Assembly (NCBI RefSeq): GCF_029223185.1
Contig: NZ_JARHUG010000025.1
Location: 1-58,211, forward strand
DNA length: 58,211 bases
Direction: 5' to 3'
Source of the DNA: Aliiglaciecola sp. CAU 1673
GTDB taxonomy: Bacteria; Pseudomonadota; Gammaproteobacteria; Enterobacterales; Alteromonadaceae
A program made the translations under genes and the position numbers. Shown piece after piece: positions 25,996 through 34,003 of the stretch (position 1 is its first letter; each line of letters opens with the position of its first letter). The notes beneath the pieces were generated by a model. It saw only the letters and a list, made by a program, of their open reading frames with translations, was not told where the DNA came from and ran no database searches.

Positions 25996-27609
25996 CTAAG
26001 GACATTCGTGGCACACGTAGCTGACCGGCAGAAAACTGTCGGTGCGAGCCTCTTCAATATCATGGCGATAGGTTTCGGGCGGTTCATCTTGCATAAATGC
26101 GCCGGGTGCCGGGTAGGGATACAGTTTGTCGAAGCGCATCACGCGCTCCTGATTTACCCGCCTGAATAAGTGGGTGCGAGTGATTTCACCGGGAGTGGAG
26201 AGACCGGAAGAGGAAGATGTATCCACTGCAGCACGCACCGTCTGAAGATGGAATCGGGCTACCCGTTGGCCTTTGTCGGTTACATCCAGCCCTCTTGTCA
26301 GCCGCGGATCTTGGGTGGTAATGCCGGTGGGGCAGCGATTCGTATTGCAAATCAGTGAATGCACACAGCCCAGCGCCAGCATCATGCCACGTGCACTGTT
26401 GCAAAGGTCTGCGCCCAGACCCAAATACTTCACCAGGTGAAAGGCAGAGAGCACTTTACCCGAGGCGATCACACGAATATCGTCCCTCAGGTCAAAGCCC
26501 ACCAAACAATCATCCACAAAGGCAATGGCATCGCGTAGCGGCATACCCACAGAATTACTGTATTCAAGCGGTGCCGCACCAGTTCCACCTTCGCCGCCAT
26601 CCACAGTAATAAAATCCGGTTTGATGCCCGATTGCACCATGGCTTTGCAAATGGCGATAAATTCACTGCGCCGGCCAATACAAAGCTTAAAGCCCACAGG
26701 TTTGCCACCGGCCAGTTCTCTAAGCTGTTTGATAAAACGTAACAGGCCAATGGGGCTATGGAAGGTGGAATGGGCCGAGGGCGAAATAACTTCGGTGTGG
26801 GGCGTAACCAGACGAATACGAGCGATCTCTTCAGAGTTTTTTTCTGCCGGCAATATGCCGCCATGGCCAGGTTTAGCACCCTGGGAAAGCTTCAGCTCAA
26901 TCATCTTTACCTGTTCCAACTGAGCCTTTCGCTTAAAGGTATCGGGACTGAATTGTCCCTGTGCATCACGACAACCAAAGTAGGCAGTGCCAATTTGCCA
27001 AACCAAATCGGCGCCATGGGAGAGATGATAGTCTGACAGGCCGCCTTCGCCGGTATTGTGGTAAAAGCCGCCTATTTTGGCGCCTTTATTCAACGCGGTA
27101 ATGGCATTGCCGCTCAACGCGCCAAAGCTCATAGCCGAGATATTCAGAATGCTGGCCTGATAAGGCTGAGTGCAGTCCGGTCCACCGATGGAAACTTTAG
27201 GATCGGTGTTCAAATCTTTGATATGCAAAGCGGCAATGGAATGGCCAATCCATTCATAGCCATTTTGGTTGGTATCCATGCGCGTACCATAGGGCAGGGA
27301 ATCCTGCACCCCTTTGGCCCGCTGGTACACAATTGAACGGAACATGCGGCTAATGGGGGTGCCGTCGATGTCGGATTCTACAAAATACTGTCTGGCAAAA
27401 GGGCGCAGCGACTCCATCAGCCAACGCATACGACCAATCAGCGGGAAGTTCCTACGAATGCTGTGACGGGTTTGCACTAGATCGTACAGACCAATAGCGA
27501 AGGTGAAAGCAAGTACCAGCATCAACCATATAAAGCCCGGCCATGCCTGAGCCAGCAGCAGGACAAATAAGGCCAGCAGTAAATGAAGAACAAAGAAGGG
27601 CAAAGCCAT
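25996..27609 (-). CDS. FMN-binding glutamate synthase family membrane protein
   Basis: 537 residues. Two N-terminal hydrophobic segments (about 3-45) are followed by a GltS-like TIM barrel: SAMSFGALSGNAI, GEGGLSDYHL, GAKPGHGG, ITVDGGEGGTGAAPLEYS, and a Cys cluster CNTNRCPTGITTQD for an iron-sulfur cluster. It lacks the amidotransferase domain, so it is not a complete glutamate synthase; substrate unknown. The ATG at 27609 is preceded by AAGGTG. Monocistronic and divergent from a permease gene. Confidence 0.88.
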   Translation of the reverse strand: MALPFFVLHLLLALFVLLLAQAWPGFIWLMLVLAFTFAIGLYDLVQTRHSIRRNFPLIGRMRWLMESLRPFARQYFVESDIDGTPISRMFRSIVYQRAKGVQDSLPYGTRMDTNQNGYEWIGHSIAALHIKDLNTDPKVSIGGPDCTQPYQASILNISAMSFGALSGNAITALNKGAKIGGFYHNTGEGGLSDYHLSHGADLVWQIGTAYFGCRDAQGQFSPDTFKRKAQLEQVKMIELKLSQGAKPGHGGILPAEKNSEEIARIRLVTPHTEVISPSAHSTFHSPIGLLRFIKQLRELAGGKPVGFKLCIGRRSEFIAICKAMVQSGIKPDFITVDGGEGGTGAAPLEYSNSVGMPLRDAIAFVDDCLVGFDLRDDIRVIASGKVLSAFHLVKYLGLGADLCNSARGMMLALGCVHSLICNTNRCPTGITTQDPRLTRGLDVTDKGQRVARFHLQTVRAAVDTSSSSGLSTPGEITRTHLFRRVNQERVMRFDKLYPYPAPGAFMQDEPPETYRHDIEEARTDSFLPVSYVCHECP

Positions 27610-27737
27610 TTGCAACACCTTTTTCTTTTTAGCTTAAGACCCAATTGCCGACCTTACCAACTCAGTGTTTTTTAAGTTCTTGTTTTTCGATATTAAATGA
27701 GGATGATGGTGATGGCGCAAAAATAAGAAGAACAACA

Positions 27738-29027
27738 ATGCAAGATGAAAAGTTACCCCGCAGTTTGGGGGCATGGAGTTTATGGCTGTTGGTAGTCAAC
27801 GGTCTGATTGGTGCCGGTATTTTTGGCCTGCCCAGCGGCGCGGCGGCCTTGGCCGGCCCCTGGAGCCCATGGGTTTATCTTTTCTGCAGCCTGTTAATCC
27901 TGCCCATATTGTTGTGTTTTGCCGAACTGGCCAGCTACTTTCGCGGCTCTGGCGGCCCGATTCGCTATGCCAATGAGGCATTTGGGCCTTTTTGGGGCTT
28001 TCAGGCCGGATGGCTCTACTATGTGGCGCGGATGGTGTCATTCGCCGCCAATTCGGTGCTGCTGGTGGACAGCATTGCCTGGTTTGTCGAGGGGGCAAAC
28101 CAGGGGGTGCTGCGTAGCCTCTTACTCACCCTCATTATTGGCTGCATGACGCTGGTGAACGTATTAGGGGCGGTGCAATCCATTCGCTCCCTGGCCGGCT
28201 TTACGGTGCTCAAATTTGCAGTGCTTATTCTGTTGGTTGCCGCTGGGCTGGTATTGATGGGCGATAGCATCACACCATTGCCCTCTGCTTCTATAGAAAA
28301 TTGGGACCTGGGCGCGGCAACACTGCTTCTTATTTATGCCTTCGTGGGCTTTGAATCGGTGTTGGTACCGGCAGGGGAGAGCAAAAACCCAGCCCGGGAT
28401 ATGCCACGGGCACTTATCTGGGGACTACTGGGCGTTACCCTGTTGTATATGCTTATTCAGTGGGTCAGTTTGGCGGTGGTCCCCGGCGTTGCACAGAGTA
28501 AAACACCGCTCTTGGATGTAGCCTCAACCCTGTTGGGACCAGTGGGTGCCAGTATCTTGATGCTGGGGGTGCTGGCGTCGGTAGGCGGGAACCTCCTCGG
28601 TGCTTTGTTCTCCACCCCCAGAACGACCTATGCCCTGGCCTTGGAGAAAAGTCTGCCCGATTGGTTCGCCAGGGTACATCCGCGCTATCTGACCCCCTCC
28701 AACTCAATCTGGTTGTTCGGAATACTGGCGCTGTTGATGGCGCTATTCGGCTCCTTTATGTGGCTGGCGGCGGCCACGGTGTTGTCCCGTTTGCTGATGT
28801 ATATGCTTAGCGTTGCAGCTTTGCCTAAGCTTCGTGCCCGTCATGCCAAAAGCGGTGTATCAGAGGGCTTCGTGCTTCCTGGCGGCTATCTGTTTATGGT
28901 ATTGGCTTTTGCTGCTTGCCTGTGGCTGATGTGGCAGGTTTCTTTGGGCTCTCTGATGATGACCAGCGCTGCGGTGATGGTGGGAACCCTGTTATTTTTT
29001 GCGGCAAGCAGGAGAAACGGGCAGTAG
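27738..29027 (+). CDS. APC-family amino acid permease
   Basis: 429 residues with 12 hydrophobic segments. The unwound TM1 (NGLIGAGIFGLPSGAAAL) and the TM6 FVGFESVLVPAGESKNP segment are typical of the APC superfamily. The ATG at 27738 is chosen because the protein then starts just before TM1; upstream codons encode an unlikely tail. Substrate cannot be read from the sequence. Confidence 0.88.
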   Translation: MQDEKLPRSLGAWSLWLLVVNGLIGAGIFGLPSGAAALAGPWSPWVYLFCSLLILPILLCFAELASYFRGSGGPIRYANEAFGPFWGFQAGWLYYVARMVSFAANSVLLVDSIAWFVEGANQGVLRSLLLTLIIGCMTLVNVLGAVQSIRSLAGFTVLKFAVLILLVAAGLVLMGDSITPLPSASIENWDLGAATLLLIYAFVGFESVLVPAGESKNPARDMPRALIWGLLGVTLLYMLIQWVSLAVVPGVAQSKTPLLDVASTLLGPVGASILMLGVLASVGGNLLGALFSTPRTTYALALEKSLPDWFARVHPRYLTPSNSIWLFGILALLMALFGSFMWLAAATVLSRLLMYMLSVAALPKLRARHAKSGVSEGFVLPGGYLFMVLAFAACLWLMWQVSLGSLMMTSAAVMVGTLLFFAASRRNGQ

Positions 29028-29112
29028 TTGCCAGATCTTTGTCCATTGTTTGCACATTATTTGCGAAATTAACGGCTGTAATAAGCATCAACATCCAAAT
29101 CTGGAGAATCCG

Positions 29113-30447
29113 ATGCGAAGTGCAGTCAAACCCTTGTTGTTAGCCGTTATGCTTGCCTTACATGGCTGTGGCTCATCCTCTGATAGTAATCAAGCGGGCC
29201 CGGTCGACAACGGTAGGAGTGCAGATACCGGCGGTGCTGCCACAGGCAGCGGTTCGGGTTCGAGTGGCTCTGGTGGCAGCAGTTCCGGCGGCGATGGTTC
29301 CAGCGCCGCACAGGGGCCCTGGGTGCTAAACGACGGCAGTCAGCGCTCTCGCTTTATCCTTGAACAAAACACCGGGCTTGGCGTGCTGGTCAATGTCCAG
29401 TCGGTGTCCACCGAAAGCACGAATAGCGGTGACTTTACCCGTGTTATCGCCAGCGGCATCCCTGACTACCAGGTACTTGCGACGGCCGATCTCATCGCTG
29501 CACTCAATAGTCGTCCCAAAGCGGGGAGTGATTTCAACGGGGGCAGTGTCAGCATCAGTGAAGGCGAAGTTATCGACTTTGGCCAGGATATCGGCTTTGC
29601 CAGTAACAACAGCTGCGAAACCAATGCTGGTTACGGCTACTGGCCGCCAGGACCGGTATGTCCCGAAGAGTTGGATCGCGATGCCTATCTACCGCAGCAA
29701 CCTGAGGAAACCGATGAAGATTGTGAGACTGGCCTGGGTGTGATTGGTCTGTGGGTCAATGGCACATCGGTTTACAACTGGGGCGATGGACAGAGCTACA
29801 GCAATCAGGGTACCTGGTACAATCTTGCCCCCATCGCCGAGCAGTACGATGTGGATATTTGCGGCGGCCATGCGGCTCAGGGGGACTATCACCATCATTT
29901 CTACTCAAGCTGTCTGGCAGATATGGTCGATGATGCGGGCAATGGCCACTCGCCCATCTACGGCTATGCCGCCGATGGTTATCCCATTTATGGCCCCTGG
30001 TTTGAGGATGGTCAATTGGCCATCAGTGCCTGGGTAACCCGGGATTACTCTGCCGATTCCACCACCGGTTGCGGTGTGGACAATCAACGTAGCTGCACCT
30101 TAGTCGATCCCTATGATGTCAGCCGTGGCGTGCAAAGCGCCAGTCGCGGACCCGATGTGGGCGCTGCGGTGACCACATTATCCCGCAATACCCTGGAAGC
30201 CTATAGTGGTTACTACCATGAAGACTACTACTGGGATGCCGCGCTGACGGCACAAGGCGGGGCATACTTAGACCAATACAACGGCCATGATCACGACGAC
30301 CTCGGCTATCACTATCACGTTACCGTGACCGAAGAGGGCGGCAAATTGACCCCGGCTTACCCCTTTATTATCGGCGATCGTTTTGCCGGCAAGCTGCAGG
30401 ATAACAGCCTGGCGCAATGCAGCGCCGGTGCTGGTCGTCCCTTTTAA
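29113..30447 (+). CDS. YHYH-domain lipoprotein
   Basis: 444 residues. The lipobox is ALHGC (Cys19), followed by a long Ser/Gly-rich linker (about 30-65) and the YHYH domain (about 90-435) with HHHFYSSC, PIYGYAADGYPIYGPW and the terminal GYHYHVTV that names the family. ATG at 29113 has GGAG seven bases before it. Many His and Tyr residues suggest metal or oxidant chemistry, but no activity is established for the family. It is followed 24 bases later by a His-rich periplasmic protein, probably in one operon. Confidence 0.85.
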   Translation: MRSAVKPLLLAVMLALHGCGSSSDSNQAGPVDNGRSADTGGAATGSGSGSSGSGGSSSGGDGSSAAQGPWVLNDGSQRSRFILEQNTGLGVLVNVQSVSTESTNSGDFTRVIASGIPDYQVLATADLIAALNSRPKAGSDFNGGSVSISEGEVIDFGQDIGFASNNSCETNAGYGYWPPGPVCPEELDRDAYLPQQPEETDEDCETGLGVIGLWVNGTSVYNWGDGQSYSNQGTWYNLAPIAEQYDVDICGGHAAQGDYHHHFYSSCLADMVDDAGNGHSPIYGYAADGYPIYGPWFEDGQLAISAWVTRDYSADSTTGCGVDNQRSCTLVDPYDVSRGVQSASRGPDVGAAVTTLSRNTLEAYSGYYHEDYYWDAALTAQGGAYLDQYNGHDHDDLGYHYHVTVTEEGGKLTPAYPFIIGDRFAGKLQDNSLAQCSAGAGRPF

Positions 30448-30471
30448 ATCCGGTTGGGGAAGGAGATAGTG

Positions 30472-30957
30472 ATGAAAAGCAAATTACATTGGCTGCTGGT
30501 ATCAGCGATCTTGTTCGCCACGCCCGCCTGGGCAACCAAAGAGGTGCACCAGCATGCCAGTAAGGACGTAGGCGCAGACGTTGCCGTCCCAAAGATTGCC
30601 TTGAAAGTGGCAAGAGATCCCATTGATGGGATCAATATGTTGGTAGAGATTGATAACTACGTCATCAACTCACCGCTGGAGCCGGTTGAGCAAAGCAACA
30701 TGCTGTTTGGCCATGCCCATGTGTTTATCAATGGTAAAAAGGTGCAAAGGCTGTATGGCGATGCGCTGCATATTCCCGCCAGTTGGTTAAAGCCTGGGGT
30801 GAATCAAATAGCCGTGAGCCTCAACAGTCACAACCATGAAAACTGGACAGTCAATGGGGAGACCATTGTCAGCTCGGTGTTCATTGATCCTGATAGCCCG
30901 GAATTGGTATTGCACCACTTCACCAGCCAACCCTTAGTGGCAGCACATCACCATTAA
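30472..30957 (+). CDS. His-rich periplasmic protein, partner of the YHYH lipoprotein
   Basis: 161 residues with a clear signal peptide (MKSKLHWLLVSAILFATPAW, cut at AWA). The mature part is mostly beta, with His-rich edges: EVHQHASKD at the N-terminus, FGHAHVFING near 95, NSHNHENWTVNG near 130, and AAHHH at the C-terminus. The arrangement suits divalent-metal binding in the periplasm. AAGGAG precedes the ATG. It ends where a large palindrome begins. Family not recognised with certainty. Confidence 0.75.
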   Translation: MKSKLHWLLVSAILFATPAWATKEVHQHASKDVGADVAVPKIALKVARDPIDGINMLVEIDNYVINSPLEPVEQSNMLFGHAHVFINGKKVQRLYGDALHIPASWLKPGVNQIAVSLNSHNHENWTVNGETIVSSVFIDPDSPELVLHHFTSQPLVAAHHH

Positions 30958-30958
30958 A

Positions 30959-31043
30959 ATGGGGTCAGTTAAAATGGGGTCAGGTCTTGAAATTTGCAGC
31001 TAGCTGCAAATTTCAAGACCTGACCCCCAAATCGTGACCCCAT
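30959..31043. repeat. REP-like nested palindrome, 52-bp perfect core
   Basis: Bases 30976-31027 are a perfect 52-bp palindrome (26-bp arms, opening GGGGTCAGGTCTTGAAATTT). An outer pair, ATGGGGTCA at 30959-30967 and TGACCCCAT at 31035-31043, encloses it. The unit resembles the GGGGTCAGGTCTTG-type REP elements mobilised by TnpA-REP (RAYT) transposases in many proteobacteria. It sits between convergent genes and could also stop transcription. Confidence 0.85.
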
Positions 31044-31105
31044 AACCGGAGAAGGCCAAGAAAAAATCAGGCGTTGGCAAGCCTCATACAATAAGTCATG
31101 GTTGT

Positions 31106-31822
31106 TTAGTTGGCCTGTCCGGACCACTTTTGTAAATTTATCCCTTTGATCAGCATCCACAGTGCCAGGGCCAGTTCTCCCAGTAAAATGGGTAGAAAAA
31201 TGCCTGGTACCAGTTGGGCCGCAAAAGAAGGGGCCAGGATCAATGCCAGGCTGTTGACTAGATAACAGAGTCCGGCAAAGGCCTGCATTAACCCAAGAAT
31301 CTTAGGAAAGTATCCAGACTGATAAATCAGAAAGCCTCGTAGCAGACAAGCGACACCAAAAAATATCAGCCCCACTGCAAAGCCATAGGCATGCAGGTTG
31401 ATTGAAAGATAAGCCAGTGCATGCAATTGCTCGCTTGGCACTGCCGCTAAATAGTCTGCACCACTAAGCAGCAACAGCGGTAAAATAAGAGTTAGTTTGT
31501 TCGCTGCCAGCACTGCTGTCTGGATAAGGTTGGTAAAAGTTGCCGTTAGATTTAAGCCTGCATTGACTCGCTTAAGCAAAAGATAAAAGACAACAATAAC
31601 AGGCAGGTCTAACAACTGCATTAGCAGATCACCAACTATGCCGCCGGCCCATAGCATCCGCGATGCGCCGATAGCTTCGGCGGTTGCTTTTGCATCACCA
31701 GGAAAGACTATGGTTCCCCGGCTAATAGTCTCACCGAATAGTCCTAATAGGATGATCAGTAAATACAGTGCGCCACCAATACGTACATAGCGTTGAGGAG
31801 ACTGTTCAAATATCTTTTGCAT
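31106..31822 (-). CDS. DUF4386 membrane protein
   Basis: 238 residues with six to seven hydrophobic segments, starting MQKIFEQSPQRYVRIGGALY; the IGGALYLLIILLGLF and LPIL-type helices match DUF4386. The ATG at 31822 fits homologous starts better than the longer frame to 31858. It stands alone between two REP-like repeats, which suggests that the gene arrived or moved with them. Function unknown. Confidence 0.8.
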   Translation of the reverse strand: MQKIFEQSPQRYVRIGGALYLLIILLGLFGETISRGTIVFPGDAKATAEAIGASRMLWAGGIVGDLLMQLLDLPVIVVFYLLLKRVNAGLNLTATFTNLIQTAVLAANKLTLILPLLLLSGADYLAAVPSEQLHALAYLSINLHAYGFAVGLIFFGVACLLRGFLIYQSGYFPKILGLMQAFAGLCYLVNSLALILAPSFAAQLVPGIFLPILLGELALALWMLIKGINLQKWSGQAN

Positions 31823-31921
31823 GGCTGAAAAAGGAAATGAAACAAGTGTCAGGCACAATATGCTGAAACAGAGTCCTTAGCTTTGAATTAATAGTAAATA
31901 ATTGTGTTAGCATGGTTTTAG

Positions 31922-31973
31922 CTCAGGTCTTGTTTTGTGCAGGTAGCTGCAAATTTCAAGACCTGACCCCAGA
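31922..31973. repeat. Second, degenerate copy of the REP-like palindrome
   Basis: Bases 31945-31970 are identical to the right 26-bp arm of the palindrome at 30976-31027; the left arm is decayed (CAGGTCTTG kept, the middle lost). It lies about 100 bp upstream of the DUF4386 gene, so that gene is bracketed by the two copies. Confidence 0.8.
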
Positions 31974-31991
31974 TTAACGGAGCGCCAAAAG

Positions 31992-32017
31992 GAAAAGCCG
32001 GCAACAGCCGGCTTTGG
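31992..32017 (-). terminator. Terminator of asnB
   Basis: AAAGCCGGC and GCCGGCTTT arms around ACAA, with TTTTCC following on the minus strand, directly downstream of the asnB stop at 32036. Confidence 0.8.
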
Positions 32018-32035
32018 TATTGCAGGAAGTGGCGT

Positions 32036-33706
32036 TTATATGGCGTCGCTATGCACGCCTTTCATGGCGCGGCCCGATGGGTCGGCGTTGGCGGTAAAGC
32101 TGGCATCCCAGGCCAGGGCCTCGACGGTAGAACAGGCGATAGACTTGCCGCTGGGTACACACTTGGCCGCACTCTCTTGCGGGAAGAAGCCTTCAAAGAT
32201 GGTCCTGAACAGATAACCTTCTTTGGTATCCGGTGTATTCACCGGAAAGCGGAAGCTGGCAGTTTTCATCTGCTGGTCCGTGACCTGGCTGGCGGCATAG
32301 GCTTTAACCGAGTCAATCCAGGAATAGCCTACGCCATCACTAAACTGCTCTTTCTGACGCCATAAGATCTCTGAGGGGAGATATTCGCCATTGTCGAAAG
32401 CGGCGCGCAGTACATGCTTTTCCATTTTGCCGTTGCCGCACATCTTATCCTTGGGATTGAGGCGCATGGCCACATCCATAAAGTCTTTATCCAGGAAAGG
32501 CACACGGGCTTCCACGCCCCAGGCCGAGGTGGATTTATTGGCGCGCAGGTTATCGAACATATGCAAACGGGAGAGTTTGCGTACAGTTTCTTCGTGGAAT
32601 TCCTTAGCGTTAGGCGCCTTATGGAAATACAGGTAGCCACCGAAGAGCTCATCGGAGCCTTCGCCGGACAGCACCATCTTGATGCCCATGGCTTTGATCT
32701 TCCTGGACATCAGATACATCGGCGTGGCCGCGCGGATGGTGGTCACATCGTAGGTTTCCAGGTGGTAGATCACGTCCTTGATGGCATCCAGACCTTCCTG
32801 AATGGTGAAATGGATCTCATGATGCACGGTGCCAATCATGTCTGCCACTTTGCGCGCGGCAATCAGATCGGGCGCACCCTCAAGGCCAACGGCGAAGGAG
32901 TGCAGACGTGGCCACCAGGCGGCAGATTGATCGTTGTCTTCAATACGCTTGGCGGCGTACTTGGCAGCAATAGCGGATACCAAGGACGAGTCCAGGCCTC
33001 CCGAGAGCAACACCGCATATGGCACATCGGACATTAGGTGGCTTTTCACCGCTTTTTCAAAGGCGACTTTGAGATCTTCAAGACTGGTGTGATTGTTCTC
33101 CACCGCCTCATAGCTCATCCAGTCGCGGGCATAGTATTGCTTCAACTCGCCGGTCTTACTGTATAAGCAATGCCCCGGTGGGAACTCCTTGATGGTTTTG
33201 CACACCGGCGACAGGGCTTTAAGCTCCGACGCCACATAGAAGTTACCGTGCTCGTCGAAACCGGTATACAGCGGAATAATGCCCATATGGTCGCGGGCAA
33301 TCAGGTAGGCATCTTGTTCGGCGTCATACAGGATAAAGGCGAACATGCCTTTTAATTTATCAATAAATTCAATGCCTTCCTGCTGGTACAGGGGCAGGAT
33401 CACCTCACAGTCAGACTTGGTGGCGAAGGCATAGGGTTCGCGTAAATCGGCTTCAAGCTGCTTGTGATTATAGATTTCACCATTAACGGCCAAAATGTGC
33501 TGATTATTATTGCTAAACAGAGGCTGGGCACCATTATCTAAATCGACGATGGCGAGGCGTTCGTGGCAGAGGATGGCATTATTATTATTCCAGATCCCTG
33601 ACCAGTCGGGGCCGCGGTGGCGCAATAACTTGGACAGCTCCAAGGCTTTGGAGCGTAACTCGGTGACATCCGTCTTGATGTCGAGAATACCGAAAATACC
33701 GCACAT
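32036..33706 (-). CDS. asnB: Asparagine synthase B (glutamine-hydrolysing)
   Basis: 556 residues. Cys2 is the N-terminal nucleophile (MCGIFGILDIK) of the class-II glutaminase domain (1-200, with LRHRGPDWSG and AVNGEIYNHKQL); the synthetase domain follows, with the ATP pyrophosphatase loop LLSGGLDSSLVSA near 230 and GSDELFGGY near 340. It makes asparagine from aspartate, ATP and glutamine. Length matches E. coli AsnB (554). Flanked by its own terminator and a 300-bp leader region. Confidence 0.97.
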   Translation of the reverse strand: MCGIFGILDIKTDVTELRSKALELSKLLRHRGPDWSGIWNNNNAILCHERLAIVDLDNGAQPLFSNNNQHILAVNGEIYNHKQLEADLREPYAFATKSDCEVILPLYQQEGIEFIDKLKGMFAFILYDAEQDAYLIARDHMGIIPLYTGFDEHGNFYVASELKALSPVCKTIKEFPPGHCLYSKTGELKQYYARDWMSYEAVENNHTSLEDLKVAFEKAVKSHLMSDVPYAVLLSGGLDSSLVSAIAAKYAAKRIEDNDQSAAWWPRLHSFAVGLEGAPDLIAARKVADMIGTVHHEIHFTIQEGLDAIKDVIYHLETYDVTTIRAATPMYLMSRKIKAMGIKMVLSGEGSDELFGGYLYFHKAPNAKEFHEETVRKLSRLHMFDNLRANKSTSAWGVEARVPFLDKDFMDVAMRLNPKDKMCGNGKMEKHVLRAAFDNGEYLPSEILWRQKEQFSDGVGYSWIDSVKAYAASQVTDQQMKTASFRFPVNTPDTKEGYLFRTIFEGFFPQESAAKCVPSGKSIACSTVEALAWDASFTANADPSGRAMKGVHSDAI

Positions 33707-34003
33707 GTTGGGAGTTTCTCCTGGTGATTAACTCGGTCGACCTCGTGCCGACCGCCTTTGTTGTGGCACTTTGGGCATTATCCAAAGCACCGGAAATGTT
33801 ACGAAACTGTGAAAAAACAGAGTTTTAGCTAAAAATTTCCACATAAGCCCGATTTTTGAAATAAAGCTTTCCCCGACTGTGCCATTCTGGGCGGAAAATG
33901 CAAGATGAAGTTGGAAGAAAATTGCCAATTATGGAATATGGCATTTGGGAAAGGTAAATGCGGTGAGGGAGAGAGGGAGTGGGCAATGCCCACTCCCAAG
34001 TGG
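33707..34003. other. asnB leader/promoter region
   Basis: 297 bases between asnB and the M28 peptidase gene. A CGGTCG...CGACCG hairpin (33734-33754) lies in the presumed asnB leader, and the ribosome site AGGAGAAA is just before the ATG. Short open frames in this stretch have no ribosome sites. A hairpin near 33975-33997 belongs to the peptidase gene. Confidence 0.5.
33975..33997 (-). terminator. Hairpin after the M28 peptidase gene
   Basis: GGGAGTGGGC and GCCCACTCCC pair around AAT, 7 bases beyond the peptidase stop codon on the minus strand. A strong stem but no T tract follows. Confidence 0.55.

Noticed and set aside
32414-33037. 207-codon frame opposite asnB
   Set aside because: Antisense shadow; asnB motifs are intact throughout.
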